In this document: one piece after another, positions 42,804-52,085 of the stretch
Layout: each line of letters begins with the position of its first letter
Numbering within the stretch: the first letter of the stretch is position 1
DNA from: Siccirubricoccus soli
GTDB taxonomy: Bacteria > Pseudomonadota > Alphaproteobacteria > Acetobacterales > Acetobacteraceae
DNA: 64,000 nucleotides
Assembly: GCF_024178315.1 (NCBI RefSeq)
Contig: NZ_JAMZIK010000028.1
Coordinates: 17,704 to 81,703 of the forward strand
Direction of reading: 5' to 3'
Notes under the pieces: model-generated
Told to the model about the DNA's origin: nothing
The model's input: only the letters and a program-made list of their open reading frames with translations
Database searches by the model: none
Made by a program: the position numbers and the translations under genes

Positions 42804-43832
42804 TCAGCGAGCCTCCTCGATGAGGATATCGGTCCAGAGCTCGGCCTCGTCCGGCTCCGGGCTCGATTGCGAGAAATCGGCGGCGTCCTGCACGATGCCC
42901 TTCACCTCGTCGTCGATCGCCTTCAGCTCCGCCTCGGCGGCGCCCTGGTCCAGCAGCAGCTTGCGCGCGGTCTCGATCGGGTCGGACTGCTCGCGCATCT
43001 TCTGCACCTCCTCCCGCGTGCGGTACTTGGCGGGGTCGGACATGGAGTGGCCGCGATAGCGGTAGGTCTTCATCTCCAGCAGGTAGGGGCCGTTGCCGGC
43101 GCGGCAATGCGCCACGGCGCGCTCCCCGGCCTCCTTCACCGCCACCACATCCATGCCGTTCACCTGTTCCCCGGGGATGCCCCAGGCGGCGCCGTTCTTC
43201 GACAGGTCGCGGGAGGCGGAGGCGCGCTCCACGCTGGTGCCCATGCCGTACTTGTTGTTCTCGATGATGTAGATGCAGGGCAGCTTCATCAGCGCCGCCA
43301 GGTTGAAGCTCTCATAGACCTGGCCCTGGTTGGAGGCGCCCTCGCCAAAATAGGTCAGGGTGACGTTCTTCGCATCCCGGTAGTGGTTGGCGAAGGCGAG
43401 GCCGGTGCCGAGCGACACCTGCGCGCCGACGATGCCATGGCCGCCATAGAAGCCCTTCTCGCGGCTGAACATGTGCATCGAGCCGCCCTTCCCCTTGGAA
43501 TAGCCGCCGATGCGCCCCGTCAGCTCCGCCATCACGCCGCGGGCTTCCATGCCGGTGGCCAGCATATGGCCGTGGTCGCGGTAGGAGGTGATGACCTGGT
43601 CGCCCGGCTCGAGGCACATCTGCATGCCGACGACGACCGCTTCCTGGCCGATATAGAGATGGCAGAAGCCGCCGATGAGGCCCATGCCGTAGAGCTGGCC
43701 GGCCTTCTCCTCGAAGCGGCGGATCAGCAGCATGTCCCGGTAGGCCCGGAGGAGCTGGTCGCGGCTCAGGGCCGGTTCCTTGGCCGTTCGCCCGCGCCGC
43801 TTGGCGCCCGCGGTTTCCGCTGCCTGGGCCAT
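42804..43832 (-). CDS. pdhA: Pyruvate dehydrogenase E1 alpha
   Basis: 342 residues. [39 protein letters not shown] is the E1 alpha opening; the thiamine-diphosphate motif begins [17 protein letters not shown] (GEG for the more usual GDG) and ends [29 protein letters not shown] is the conserved active-site loop. It decarboxylates pyruvate with PdhB. ATG 43832 has GGGGGAGGG nine bases upstream; an earlier ATG at 43895 is less likely. First gene of the pdh operon. Confidence 0.96.
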   Translation of the reverse strand: MAQAAETAGAKRRGRTAKEPALSRDQLLRAYRDMLLIRRFEEKAGQLYGMGLIGGFCHLYIGQEAVVVGMQMCLEPGDQVITSYRDHGHMLATGMEARGVMAELTGRIGGYSKGKGGSMHMFSREKGFYGGHGIVGAQVSLGTGLAFANHYRDAKNVTLTYFGEGASNQGQVYESFNLAALMKLPCIYIIENNKYGMGTSVERASASRDLSKNGAAWGIPGEQVNGMDVVAVKEAGERAVAHCRAGNGPYLLEMKTYRYRGHSMSDPAKYRTREEVQKMREQSDPIETARKLLLDQGAAEAELKAIDDEVKGIVQDAADFSQSSPEPDEAELWTDILIEEAR

Positions 43833-44321
43833 CAGCACCCTCCCCCGCTCCGTCTCCGATGGCTCCGACTTACGCGGGACATCTGGGTTCTTCAAGCGAG
43901 GCAGGTTGCAAATTCGGCATCATCGCGGAGCCGAAAAGCGTGTTTGTGCAATGCAATAGGTCAATTAACTGCATTTAAGTTAATGTCGCGCCGGCACCGC
44001 TCCCGTACCTGCCGCAGCCTACTTTCGGCAGAGCGCCCGGTGACGCAATATCAGCGATGGCGTAGCCGCTTCCGGCGCAGCTTTCTTAAGAGCCGGACGC
44101 GGGCCGGGTGCCGCTCCGCGCCGGATGGCGACGCTGCCCATCTAGGCGCCGGCCAGTTGCGTGCCGTGCCCGGCCTAGCCGGCACCGCTGCCCTGACCGG
44201 CAGGCGCCACGGCTCGACCATGACTTGGCATTCGGGCTCTAAGAACATATAAGGAACTTATCGCGGCAGAAGCCGCGGCACCACGCCGCCGCTGTTGCCC
44301 TCGACTCGCGGAGGACGCTAG
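43833..44321. other. Divergent promoter region, pdhA to parE
   Basis: About 490 bases with no gene. The part 43940-43990 is the most A+T-rich spot of the neighbourhood and should hold the pdh promoter; it contains the dyad given separately. The parE promoter is expected near 44230-44270 (TAAGAACATATAAGGAAC). Confidence 0.5.
43964..43984 (-). promoter_or_regulatory. Inverted repeat in the pdh promoter region
   Basis: ATTAACT and AGTTAAT are perfect 7-bp arms around a 7-base spacer GCATTTA (21 bp in all), about 130 bases before pdhA. Size and A+T-rich composition suit a transcription-factor site, for example of GntR or LysR type; the factor is not known. Confidence 0.5.
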
Positions 44322-46298
44322 GTGGCGCGCATGAACGACCTCTTCTCCAAGGGCGGCGCCGCCTCAGGCGCCACCTACACCGCGGCTGACATCGAGGTGC
44401 TGGAGGGGCTGGAGCCGGTCCGCCGGCGCCCCGGCATGTATATCGGCGGCACCGACGAGAACGCGCTGCACCACCTGGCGGCCGAGATCCTCGACAACGC
44501 CATGGACGAGGCGGTGGCCGGGCATGCCGACCGCATCGAGGTGACGCTGGAGCCGGGAAACTGGCTGACGGTCCGCGACAATGGGCGGGGGATCCCGACC
44601 GACCCGCACCCGAAATTCCCCAAGCTGAGCGCGCTGGAGGTGATCTTCACCACCCTCCATTCCGGCGGCAAGTTCAGCGGCAAGGCCTATGACACCTCGG
44701 GCGGGTTGCACGGCGTCGGCTCCTCGGTGGTCAACGCCCTCTCGGAACGGCTGGAGGTGGAGGTGGCGCGCGACCGCACCCTCTTCACCCAGGCCTATGC
44801 GCGGGGCAAGCCGCTGGGGAAGCTGAAGAATGCCGGGGCGATCCACAATCGCCGCGGCACCACCATCCGCTTCAAGCCGGACCCCGAGATCTTCGGCCGC
44901 CAGGAATTCTCCGCCGCCCGGCTCTACCGGCTCTGCCGCTCCAAGGCCTACCTCTATCGCGGCGTCGAGATCCGCTGGGCCTGCGACCCTGCCCTGGCGA
45001 AGGAGGAGGTGCCGGCCAGCGCGGTGCTGCACTTCCCCGGTGGGCTGGCGGACTTCCTCGCCACCGCCATCGAGGGCCGCAGCCAGGTGACGTCCACGCC
45101 CTATACCGGCGAGGCGGGCTTCGCGGACGGTGCCGGCCGCTGCGAATGGGCGCTGGCCTGGCTGGAGCAGGGCGACGGCTTCCTCTCCACCTATGCCAAC
45201 ACCATCCCGACGCCGCAGGGCGGCACGCATGAGGCCGGGCTGCGCGCCGCCCTGGTGAAGGGGCTGCGCGCCTATGGCGAGCTGAAGAAGGAGAAGCGCG
45301 CCGCCAGCGTGACCGCGGAGGACCTGTTCGGCGGCATGGCGGGCATGCTCTCGGTCTTCATCCGGGACCCGCAATTCCAGGGCCAGACCAAGGACAAGTT
45401 GACCTCGCCCGAGGCCAGCCGGCTGGTGGAAGCGGCGCTGCGCGACCATTTCGACCATTGGCTGGCCGGCGACCCGCAAACCGCGGACAACCTCCTCGCC
45501 TGGGCGATCGAGCGCGCGGAGGAGCGCATCCGCCGGCGGGAGCAGAAGGACACGCCGCGCAAATCCGCGACGCGGAAGCTCCGCCTGCCCGGCAAGCTGG
45601 CGGATTGCGCGCGAGAGAGCGCGGAGGGGACGGAGCTCTTTCTGGTCGAGGGCGACAGCGCCGGCGGTTCGGCCAAACAGGCACGCGACCGAGAAACTCA
45701 GGCAGTGCTGCCGCTACGAGGAAAAATCCTGAACGTCGCCAGCGCCAGCGCCGACAAGCTGCGGCAGAACCAGGAGCTGAAGGACCTGATCGAGGCGCTG
45801 GGCTGCGGCGCCGGGGACCGCTTCGACATCGGCCGGCTGCGCTATGGCCGCGTCGTCATCATGACGGATGCCGATGTGGACGGTGCGCATATCGCCGCCC
45901 TGCTGATGACCTTCTTCTACAAGGAGCTGCCGGAGCTGGTGCGGCAGGGCCGCGTCCACCTGGCGCAGCCGCCGCTCTACCGGCTGCAGGCCGGCGGGAA
46001 ATCCGTCTATGCGATGGATGACCGGGACCGCGAGCGGCTGCTGAAGAAGGAGTTCAAGCCGAACCAGAAGGTGGAGGTCAGCCGCTTCAAGGGCCTGGGC
46101 GAGATGCCGCCCGCCTCCCTGAAGGAGACCACCATGGACCCGAAGAAGCGCACCCTGCTGAAGGTGGTGCTGCCGCCGGAGGACCGGGCGCGCACCTCGG
46201 AGCTGATGGAGGCGCTGATGGGCCGGCGGCCGGAGCTGCGGTTCAAATTCATCCAGGAGCAGGCGGCGAAGCTGGATACCGAGGATCTGGACGTCTGA
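44322..46298 (+). CDS. parE: DNA topoisomerase IV subunit B
   Basis: 658 residues of the GyrB/ParE type. GHKL ATPase motifs: RRRPGMYIGG, LDNAMDEAVAGHA, DNGRGIPTDPHPKFPKLSALEVIFTTLHSGGKF and GGLHGVGSSVVNALS. The TOPRIM domain has EGDSAGGSAKQARDRETQAVLPLRGKILN and MTDADVDGAHIAALL with the metal-binding D-x-D. The length and the ready absence of the long GyrB insert favour ParE. It supplies energy for decatenation with ParC, absent here. Start GTG 44322 has GGAGGA at 44310-44315; ATG 44331 is three codons in. Confidence 0.94.
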   Translation: MARMNDLFSKGGAASGATYTAADIEVLEGLEPVRRRPGMYIGGTDENALHHLAAEILDNAMDEAVAGHADRIEVTLEPGNWLTVRDNGRGIPTDPHPKFPKLSALEVIFTTLHSGGKFSGKAYDTSGGLHGVGSSVVNALSERLEVEVARDRTLFTQAYARGKPLGKLKNAGAIHNRRGTTIRFKPDPEIFGRQEFSAARLYRLCRSKAYLYRGVEIRWACDPALAKEEVPASAVLHFPGGLADFLATAIEGRSQVTSTPYTGEAGFADGAGRCEWALAWLEQGDGFLSTYANTIPTPQGGTHEAGLRAALVKGLRAYGELKKEKRAASVTAEDLFGGMAGMLSVFIRDPQFQGQTKDKLTSPEASRLVEAALRDHFDHWLAGDPQTADNLLAWAIERAEERIRRREQKDTPRKSATRKLRLPGKLADCARESAEGTELFLVEGDSAGGSAKQARDRETQAVLPLRGKILNVASASADKLRQNQELKDLIEALGCGAGDRFDIGRLRYGRVVIMTDADVDGAHIAALLMTFFYKELPELVRQGRVHLAQPPLYRLQAGGKSVYAMDDRDRERLLKKEFKPNQKVEVSRFKGLGEMPPASLKETTMDPKKRTLLKVVLPPEDRARTSELMEALMGRRPELRFKFIQEQAAKLDTEDLDV

Positions 46299-46315
46299 TC
46301 CCGCGGGGTGCCGGG

Positions 46316-46343
46316 GCTCGCCGCCGGCCGCGCCCGGGCGAGC
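46316..46343. terminator. Bidirectional hairpin between convergent genes
   Basis: GCTCGCC and GGCGAGC, 7 bp, with a G+C-rich loop, lie between the parE stop and the stop of the leftward lipoprotein gene. Only 46 bases separate the two genes, so one shared terminator is reasonable. Confidence 0.45.
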
Positions 46344-46344
46344 T

Positions 46345-47364
46345 TCACCGGTCCAGGCCGGGCCCGCCGGTGGCGGGTCGCTCCGCCAGCTCGATGACCA
46401 GGACGCGCAGCTCCTCGCTCATCAGCGCGATGCTCGCCTCCAGCAGGTCCAGCATCGCGTCCCGCACTTCCAGCTCCTGCACCGTGTAGCGGCCGCCGCC
46501 GCCGAACAGCAGGTCGATGCGCGCCCGCTCACCGGCCGAGCCGGGCGGACCCAGGCGGTCTCCCGCCCGCCATTCCGCCGCGACCGCCTCCGCGGGCGAG
46601 GCGCGATCCGGGTCGCTCGTCCGGCGCCGGGTCAGGAAGCGCCAGACCGTGCGTGGGAACAGCTCCGATTGCGGCGGCCGCTCCCAGACCTCGCGCAGGA
46701 GGTTGCGCTCGGTTCGAAGCGGGCCGGAGATCTCGCCAAACAGCAGCGCCGCCGCCACCGAGGCCTCGCCGGTGCCGCCGACGATCCCGGCGATGTCGCC
46801 GCCCGCCTGGGAGCCCGCCAGTGAGAGGCCACCGGACAGGGCGGCCGTGGTGGCGCCGACCAGGATGCTGGTCAGGCCCAGCCGCCGGGCCCGGCGGTCC
46901 TCCGCGGCCTGCAGCCGCATCCGCAGCTCATCCCCCCGCTCGCCCTCACAGTCGATGACGGCCTGGGTGCTGGATATGTCCAGCATGGCGAGCTGAATGC
47001 GGTCCGAGATCGCCAGGCGCAGGCGAAGCAGCCGCAGCTCGGCGCCGGCGCCGCGGCCGCGCGCGGCATCCTGCTCCGCCGCAAGGAGCTGCTCCAGCAG
47101 GGGCAGGACGCCGATCACCTCGGCGATGTCGGTGGCGGCGGGCGAGAACCCCCCGGCCTCGAGCTTTCCGGGGGCCGCACGGAGCGGCCCGGAGGATGGC
47201 ACCGCCTCGGCCGCGTGGCGCGTCCGCGTCAGCGGCACGCAGATCCGCTCGAAGCCGCTCCGGGCTGCCGCCTCCCCCTCCGGGCCCAGGCGCGATGCGC
47301 AGCCGGCGAGCAGGGTCAGGGCCAGCGCGGCGGCCCCCAGCCGGGCCGGGGCGCACCCCGGCAC
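46345..47364 (-). CDS. Predicted lipoprotein of unknown function
   Basis: 339 residues, no family recognised. From GTG 47364 it begins with a lipoprotein signal ARLGAAALALTLLAGCAS (lipobox LAGC). A helical segment IAEVIGVLPLLEQLLAAEQDAARG and LRLRLAISDRIQLAMLDI follows; the middle has a hydrophobic glycine-rich stretch LGLTSILVGATTAALSGGLSLAGSQAGG that may cross or insert in a membrane; the end is helical (MLDLLEASIALMSEELRVLVIELAERP). An ATG at 47508 would bury the signal, so GTG is preferred although its Shine-Dalgarno is weak. The nearby liv operon is co-directional but 200 bases away. Confidence 0.65.
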   Translation of the reverse strand: MPGCAPARLGAAALALTLLAGCASRLGPEGEAAARSGFERICVPLTRTRHAAEAVPSSGPLRAAPGKLEAGGFSPAATDIAEVIGVLPLLEQLLAAEQDAARGRGAGAELRLLRLRLAISDRIQLAMLDISSTQAVIDCEGERGDELRMRLQAAEDRRARRLGLTSILVGATTAALSGGLSLAGSQAGGDIAGIVGGTGEASVAAALLFGEISGPLRTERNLLREVWERPPQSELFPRTVWRFLTRRRTSDPDRASPAEAVAAEWRAGDRLGPPGSAGERARIDLLFGGGGRYTVQELEVRDAMLDLLEASIALMSEELRVLVIELAERPATGGPGLDR

Positions 47365-47568
47365 GGACCGGGCAGGCCAAGGGGTGGGGCCCGCGGTGGT
47401 CTGGCAATCGCAGACAGGCACGCCGGCATCCCCCCGATGTTGAACCAGGCCGGGCCGGCCCGCCATGGCCGAGGTGCCATGCGGCCGGGGCCAGCGCCAG
47501 CCTCGCATCCTGCGTGCCTGAACGGGCCCGAACGGCTTTGGCCCCGGCGGGATCAGCAGCCGGCCCCG

Positions 47569-48270
47569 TCAGACATGCAGGTAGCCTTCCAGCACCTCCG
47601 GGCTCGCGGCCAGCGCGGCGCTGCCGCCCTGCCAGACCGTGCGGCCCTTCTCCAGCACCACATGCCGGTCCGCCAGCCGCATCACCGCGGCAAGGTTCTT
47701 GTCGATCAGCAGGATCGCCTGGCCTTCCGCCTTCAGCCGCGCCAGCACCGTCCAGATCTCCGCCCGGATCAGCGGCGCCAGCCCTTCCGTCGCCTCGTCC
47801 AGGATCAGCAGCGCCGGGTTGGTCATCAGCGCCCGGCCGATCGCCAGCATTTGCTGCTCGCCCCCCGAGAGGTTGGCGCCGGCATGCCGCCGCCGCTCGG
47901 CCAGGCGGGGGAAGAGCCGCACCACCTCCGCCAGGGTCCAGCGGCCGGGGCGGGCGGTGGCGGTCAGGTTCTCCTCCACCGTCAGGGTCGGGAAGACCTG
48001 CCGCCCCTCCGGGACCAGGCCGAGACCGAGCCGCGCCACCTTGTGCGGCGGCCAGCCAGCCACCTTCTGCCCGGCGAAGGCCACGCGGCCGCCCAGCAGC
48101 CGCCCGCCCTGGCTCGGCAGCAGCCCCATCACCGCCCGCACCGTGGTGGTCTTGCCCATGCCGTTGCGGCCGAGCAGCGTCACCACCTCCCCCGCCCCCA
48201 CGGAGAGCGAGACATCGAACAGCACCTGGCTCTCGCCATAGCCCGCCGCAAGCCGCTCCAGCGCCAGCAT
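47569..48270 (-). CDS. livF: Branched-chain-type ABC transporter ATPase LivF
   Basis: 233 residues. Walker A LLGRNGMGKTTT, signature NLSGGEQQMLAIGRALMTNP, Walker B LLILDEATEGLAPLIRAEIW and the switch His region in ILLIDKNLAAV identify the HAAT-family second ATPase. Q-V-F-P-T-L-T-V-E-E-N-L is typical of LivF. Its ATG overlaps the livG stop (ATGA). Together with LivG it powers uptake of an amino acid or related amide/urea solute. Confidence 0.93.
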   Translation of the reverse strand: MLALERLAAGYGESQVLFDVSLSVGAGEVVTLLGRNGMGKTTTVRAVMGLLPSQGGRLLGGRVAFAGQKVAGWPPHKVARLGLGLVPEGRQVFPTLTVEENLTATARPGRWTLAEVVRLFPRLAERRRHAGANLSGGEQQMLAIGRALMTNPALLILDEATEGLAPLIRAEIWTVLARLKAEGQAILLIDKNLAAVMRLADRHVVLEKGRTVWQGGSAALAASPEVLEGYLHV

Positions 48271-49019
48271 CAGGCATCCTCGCCGAGATAGGCGGCGCGC
48301 ACCGCCGGGTCGGCGCGGATCGCCTCCGGCGCGCCGCTGGCGATGAGGCGGCCATAGACCAGGACGGAGACCGCCTCGGCCAGGGCGAAGACCGCCTGCA
48401 TGTCATGCTCCACCAGCAGGATGGCGTAGTCGGCTTTCAGCCGGCCGAGGAGGAGGATCAGCCGCTCCGTCTCCTCCGGCCCGGCGCCGGCCAGCGGCTC
48501 ATCCAGCAGCAGCAGCTTCGGCCGCAGCGCGAGCGCGATGGCGAGCTCGAGCTGGCGCTTCTCGCCATGCGAGAGCGCGCCGGCCTTCACCCCGGCGCGC
48601 GGCGCCAGCCCCACCTGCTCCAGCGCCGCCATCGCCGCCGCGTTCAGCCGAGCCTCGCCCGCGGCCGGGCGGAAGAAGCGGAAGGAGGAGCCCGCCCCCG
48701 CCTGCACCGCCAGCGCCACATTCTCCAGCGCCGAGAAGCCCGGCAGCACGGCGGTGATCTGGAAGCTGCGCGCCAGCCCCAACCGGGCACGGCGATGCAG
48801 CGGCAGATGGGTAACCTCCCGGCCCGCGAAGCGGATCTGCCCGGCATCCGGCCGCAGCGTACCGCTGATCTGGTGGATCAGCGTCGTCTTGCCCGCGCCA
48901 TTGGGTCCGATGACGGCATGGATGCCGCGCGGCGCCACCGAGAGCGAGACGTCGTCCGTCACGGTCAGCCCGCCGAAGCGCTTGCGCAGCCCCTCCAGCG
49001 CCAGGATGGAATCAGCCAC
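48270..49019 (-). CDS. livG: Branched-chain-type ABC transporter ATPase LivG
   Basis: 249 residues. Walker A VIGPNGAGKTTLIHQISG, followed by the LivG-type R-S-F-Q block ARSFQITAVLPGFSALENVALA, signature LSHGEKRQLELAIALALRPKLLLLDEPLAG, and the C-terminal VLVYGRLIASGAPEAIRADPAVRAAYLG seen in LivG. The start is GTG 49019, which overlaps livM by 8 bases. Partner of LivF. Confidence 0.93.
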   Translation of the reverse strand: MADSILALEGLRKRFGGLTVTDDVSLSVAPRGIHAVIGPNGAGKTTLIHQISGTLRPDAGQIRFAGREVTHLPLHRRARLGLARSFQITAVLPGFSALENVALAVQAGAGSSFRFFRPAAGEARLNAAAMAALEQVGLAPRAGVKAGALSHGEKRQLELAIALALRPKLLLLDEPLAGAGPEETERLILLLGRLKADYAILLVEHDMQAVFALAEAVSVLVYGRLIASGAPEAIRADPAVRAAYLGEDA

Positions 49020-49956
49020 GCCCCGCCCCCCGGAGCTGCGCCGGCAGCCCCGCCAGCCCGCCCTTCAGGAACAGCACGGAGAGGATCAGCAGCGGCCCGA
49101 AGATCAGCCGCCAATGCGCCGTCCAATGCCCCAGCCACTCCTCCAGCAGCACGATGGCCAGCGCCCCCAGCACCGCCCCATGCGGCGCCCCGAGCCCGCC
49201 CAGGATGACCATGAAGAGCAGGTCGCCCGAACGCTGCCAGGCGAGGTAGGAGGGCGCGACGAACTCCGTGGCATTGGCCAGCAGCGCGCCCGCCAGCCCG
49301 GCCATGCCGCCGGCGATGACATAGGCCAGCAGCCGATAGGGCGCCGGGTTGAAGCCGAGGGCGGCGACGCGCAGCGCATTCTCCCGCGCCGCCCGCAGCA
49401 CCCGGCCGAAGCGGGAGGCAAGGATCGCCACCACCAGCCCCCAGCTCGCCGCCAGCAGGCCGAGGCAGAGATAGTGGAAGACCAGCCGGTCCTCCAGCCA
49501 GCGCCGGCCGAGGATCTCGGTGCGGCCATAGAGGGTGTAGCCGTCATCCCCGCCATAGACCGAGAGCGAGCCGGCGGTGAAGAAGGCCATCTGGGCGAAG
49601 GCCAGGGTGATCATGATGAACTGCACGCCGCTGGTCCGCACCGCGACGGCGCCGGTCAGCAGAGCGAAAAGCGCGCCACCGCCGATCGCCGCCGGCGCCA
49701 CCCAAAGCGCCTCGGTGATGCGCGCGGCATCCAGCGCCACCACCGCATAGGCGCCGAGGCCGAGCAGCGCGGCATGGCCGAGCGAGACCAGCCCCGCCCC
49801 GCCCACCAGCAGATGCAGGCCGAGCGCGGCGATCCCGAGGATCATCGCCCGCGCCAGCAGGGTGAGCACATAGCCCTCCCCGAAGCCGATCCAGGGGGCG
49901 GCGCCGAGCAGGGCAAAGAGCAGCAGCGGCAGCGCCGCCTCACGCCAGCGCGCCAT
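49012..49956 (-). CDS. livM: Branched-chain-type ABC transporter permease LivM
   Basis: 314 residues, about eight to nine membrane helices. ILGIAALGLHLLVGGAGLVSLGHAALLGLGAYA is the LivM opening, and ARENALRVAALGFNPAPYRLLAYVIAGGMAGLAGALLANATEFVAPSYLAWQRSGDLLFMVILGG contains the EAA-like coupling loop to the ATPases. ATG 49956 begins the conserved part; the frame is open further upstream only as the shadow of livH. Confidence 0.92.
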   Translation of the reverse strand: MARWREAALPLLLFALLGAAPWIGFGEGYVLTLLARAMILGIAALGLHLLVGGAGLVSLGHAALLGLGAYAVVALDAARITEALWVAPAAIGGGALFALLTGAVAVRTSGVQFIMITLAFAQMAFFTAGSLSVYGGDDGYTLYGRTEILGRRWLEDRLVFHYLCLGLLAASWGLVVAILASRFGRVLRAARENALRVAALGFNPAPYRLLAYVIAGGMAGLAGALLANATEFVAPSYLAWQRSGDLLFMVILGGLGAPHGAVLGALAIVLLEEWLGHWTAHWRLIFGPLLILSVLFLKGGLAGLPAQLRGAGRG

Positions 49957-49961
49957 GCGCT

Positions 49962-50885
49962 TCAGCCGGCCCGGGCGGGGAAGAGGCCGCGCGGCCTGAG
50001 CGCCAGGACCAGCGCCATGGCCAGATAGACCAGCATGGAGCCGAGCGCCGCCCCCGCCTGCCGCGCCGGTGACGGCGCCAGGACCAGCCGCAGCAGATCC
50101 GGCAGCAGCGCCCGGCCGAGCGTCTCCACCAGCCCCACCAGGACGGCGCCAAGGAAGGCGCCGCGCACGCTGCCGATGCCGCCGATGACGATGACGACGA
50201 AGGCGGTGATGAGGACCGAATCGCCCATGCCGGGCTCGACCGAAAGGATCGGCGCCGCCATCACCCCGGCAAAGCCCGCCAGCATCGCCCCGCAGCCGAA
50301 GACCAGCATGAACAGGCGATGGATATCGACGCCGAGCGCCGCGACCATCGGCGCGTTGGCGGCCCCCGCCCGGACCAGCGCCCCCACCCGGGTCCGCTCC
50401 ACCAGCAGCCAGAGCAGCGCCGCGGTGCCGAGCCCGGCGGCGAGGATCGCCAGCCGATAGACCGGGTAGTTCAGCCCCGGCATGAGCTGGATGCCGCCGG
50501 AAAGCGCCTCCGGCATCGGCACCTGCAGCGGCGCGCTGCCCCAGATGGCGCGTGCCCCCTCGTTCAGCACCAGGATGACGCCGAAGGTGGCCAGCACCTG
50601 CGCCAGATGGTCCCGCGCATAGAGGTGGCGGAAGACCAGCCATTCCAGCGCCAGCCCGGCCAGCAGCGTGGCCGGCAGGGCCAGGGCCAGCCCGGCCCAG
50701 AAGCTGCCGCTCAGCGCGGCGAAGCTCGCCCCGAGATAGGCGCCCAGCATGTACTGCACGCCATGCGCCAGGTTGATGAAGTCCATCACCCCGAAGACCA
50801 GGGTGAGGCCGGCGGCGACGAGAAAGAGCAGCACGCCATATTGCAGCCCGTTCAGCGCCTGGATCAGCAGCAATTGCGTGGTCAT
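49962..50885 (-). CDS. livH: Branched-chain-type ABC transporter permease LivH
   Basis: 307 residues, membrane protein. QALNGLQYGVLLFLVAAGLTLVFGVMDFINLAHGVQYMLGAYLGASF is the LivH signature start; NAPMVAALGVDIHRLFMLVFGCGAMLAGFAGVMAAPILSVEPGMG is the coupling region. First gene of the four-gene leftward set livH-livM-livG-livF. The usual periplasmic binding protein (LivK) is absent from the window. ATG 50885; the frame is open to 51032 but unconserved there. Confidence 0.92.
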   Translation of the reverse strand: MTTQLLLIQALNGLQYGVLLFLVAAGLTLVFGVMDFINLAHGVQYMLGAYLGASFAALSGSFWAGLALALPATLLAGLALEWLVFRHLYARDHLAQVLATFGVILVLNEGARAIWGSAPLQVPMPEALSGGIQLMPGLNYPVYRLAILAAGLGTAALLWLLVERTRVGALVRAGAANAPMVAALGVDIHRLFMLVFGCGAMLAGFAGVMAAPILSVEPGMGDSVLITAFVVIVIGGIGSVRGAFLGAVLVGLVETLGRALLPDLLRLVLAPSPARQAGAALGSMLVYLAMALVLALRPRGLFPARAG

Positions 50886-51099
50886 GCCCGCCGCCCCGAA
50901 GCCTGGCCCGGAGCAGCGGCACGGCAGCGGCCCGGTGCGTCGCCCGACCTGGCCGAGTTGCCGATGCCTCCGGCCGGAGCGGCCGCCGGCATCGGCGCCC
51001 CCTGCGCGCGCGGCGGCATCGCCATCCCGCACTCTCCCTCGCTACGGCGGTCCTCGGCCGGCCGATGCGGCCCTCGTTGCGCGGGTTAAACTGGAATGC

Positions 51100-51909
51100 T
51101 CAGCCAAGGGCAAGCGCCATCGCCGCAGCCCGGCGCGCCAGCCCGCTCTCCGGATCGGCCAACGGCTCCAGCACGGTGAAGTGGTTGCGGCCCGGCAGTT
51201 CCTCCGCCATGCCGCCCCAGGCGGCGGCAAATTCGCGGTTCTGGCGGCGAAATTCGGCGCTCTCCACCGCGCCCACCACGGCATGCACCGCGCCGCCCGG
51301 CGGCGGCAAAAAGCGGGGGGAGAGCGCCCGCGCCTCCTCCGGCGTCAGCCGCAGCGCGGTGGCGATGCTGGTGGGCAGCAGCGGCTCCAGCTCGAAGACG
51401 CCGGAGATGGGCAGGGCGGCGGCGACGAGGTCGGCCGGCAGGCCGGGGTCCAGGCTGCGCCATTCGGTGGCCAGCAGCATCGCCGCGAGATGCCCGCCGG
51501 CCGAATGCCCGATGGCCAGCAGCCGCCGGCCGCTCCGCCGGTGCAGATAGGCCGAAGCCGCCCGCGCCTGGGTGACGATGACGCGCAGCGGCACCACCGG
51601 GCAGAGATCGTAGGAGGGCATGGCGACCGCCACGCCCCGTGCCAGCAGGCCCCGCGCCATATGGCTGAACCAGTGCCGGTCCAGGGATTGCCAGTAGCCG
51701 CCATGGAAGAAGAGCGCCATCGGCCAGCCCTCCCCCGGCCCGGGGCGGAAGAGGTCGAGCTTCTCCCGCTCGCCCGGGCCATAGGCCAGGTCCAGCTCCG
51801 CCTCCGGCCAGGCCGTGCGGAAGGCGGCCGCCTCGGCCTTCCAGGCGGCGAGGATGACGGGATGCTCCGGGACCCGGGCCCGGTTGTTGTATTCCGCTTC
51901 GGCGTCCAT
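51100..51909 (-). CDS. Alpha/beta hydrolase, arylformamidase-like
   Basis: 269 residues. The oxyanion motif HGGYWQSLDR and the nucleophile elbow GHSAGGHLAAM are those of esterase-type kynurenine formamidases (HGGYW plus G-H-S-A-G). The start EYNNRARVPEHPVI is also typical of that group. The acid and His are expected in the C-terminal GRNHFTVLEPLADP, where His is in N-H-F. It may open N-formylkynurenine or a related amide; no tryptophan-catabolism neighbour confirms it. ATG 51909. Confidence 0.85.
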   Translation of the reverse strand: MDAEAEYNNRARVPEHPVILAAWKAEAAAFRTAWPEAELDLAYGPGEREKLDLFRPGPGEGWPMALFFHGGYWQSLDRHWFSHMARGLLARGVAVAMPSYDLCPVVPLRVIVTQARAASAYLHRRSGRRLLAIGHSAGGHLAAMLLATEWRSLDPGLPADLVAAALPISGVFELEPLLPTSIATALRLTPEEARALSPRFLPPPGGAVHAVVGAVESAEFRRQNREFAAAWGGMAEELPGRNHFTVLEPLADPESGLARRAAAMALALG

Positions 51910-52085
51910 GTCTCAGCCCAGGCCGGAGCCGGGCCGAGCGGGGGCGCCCGACGGGGGGAGTTTCCCGTCCGGGCCGCGGCTTGCGGCCGTCCCGGCAGAT
52001 CGCATCCATGCGGGCCGGGCCGCTTCCTCACGCATCGCAGCGCATTCCTTGTTCCCTTTTTACCCCATCCATGGGATGGAGGCAT

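Noticed and set aside
40073..42823. Plus-strand open frame of about 916 codons opposite pdhB/pdhC
   Set aside because: It has no recognisable domain and is antisense to well-identified E1 beta and E2 genes; a shadow of third-position G/C.
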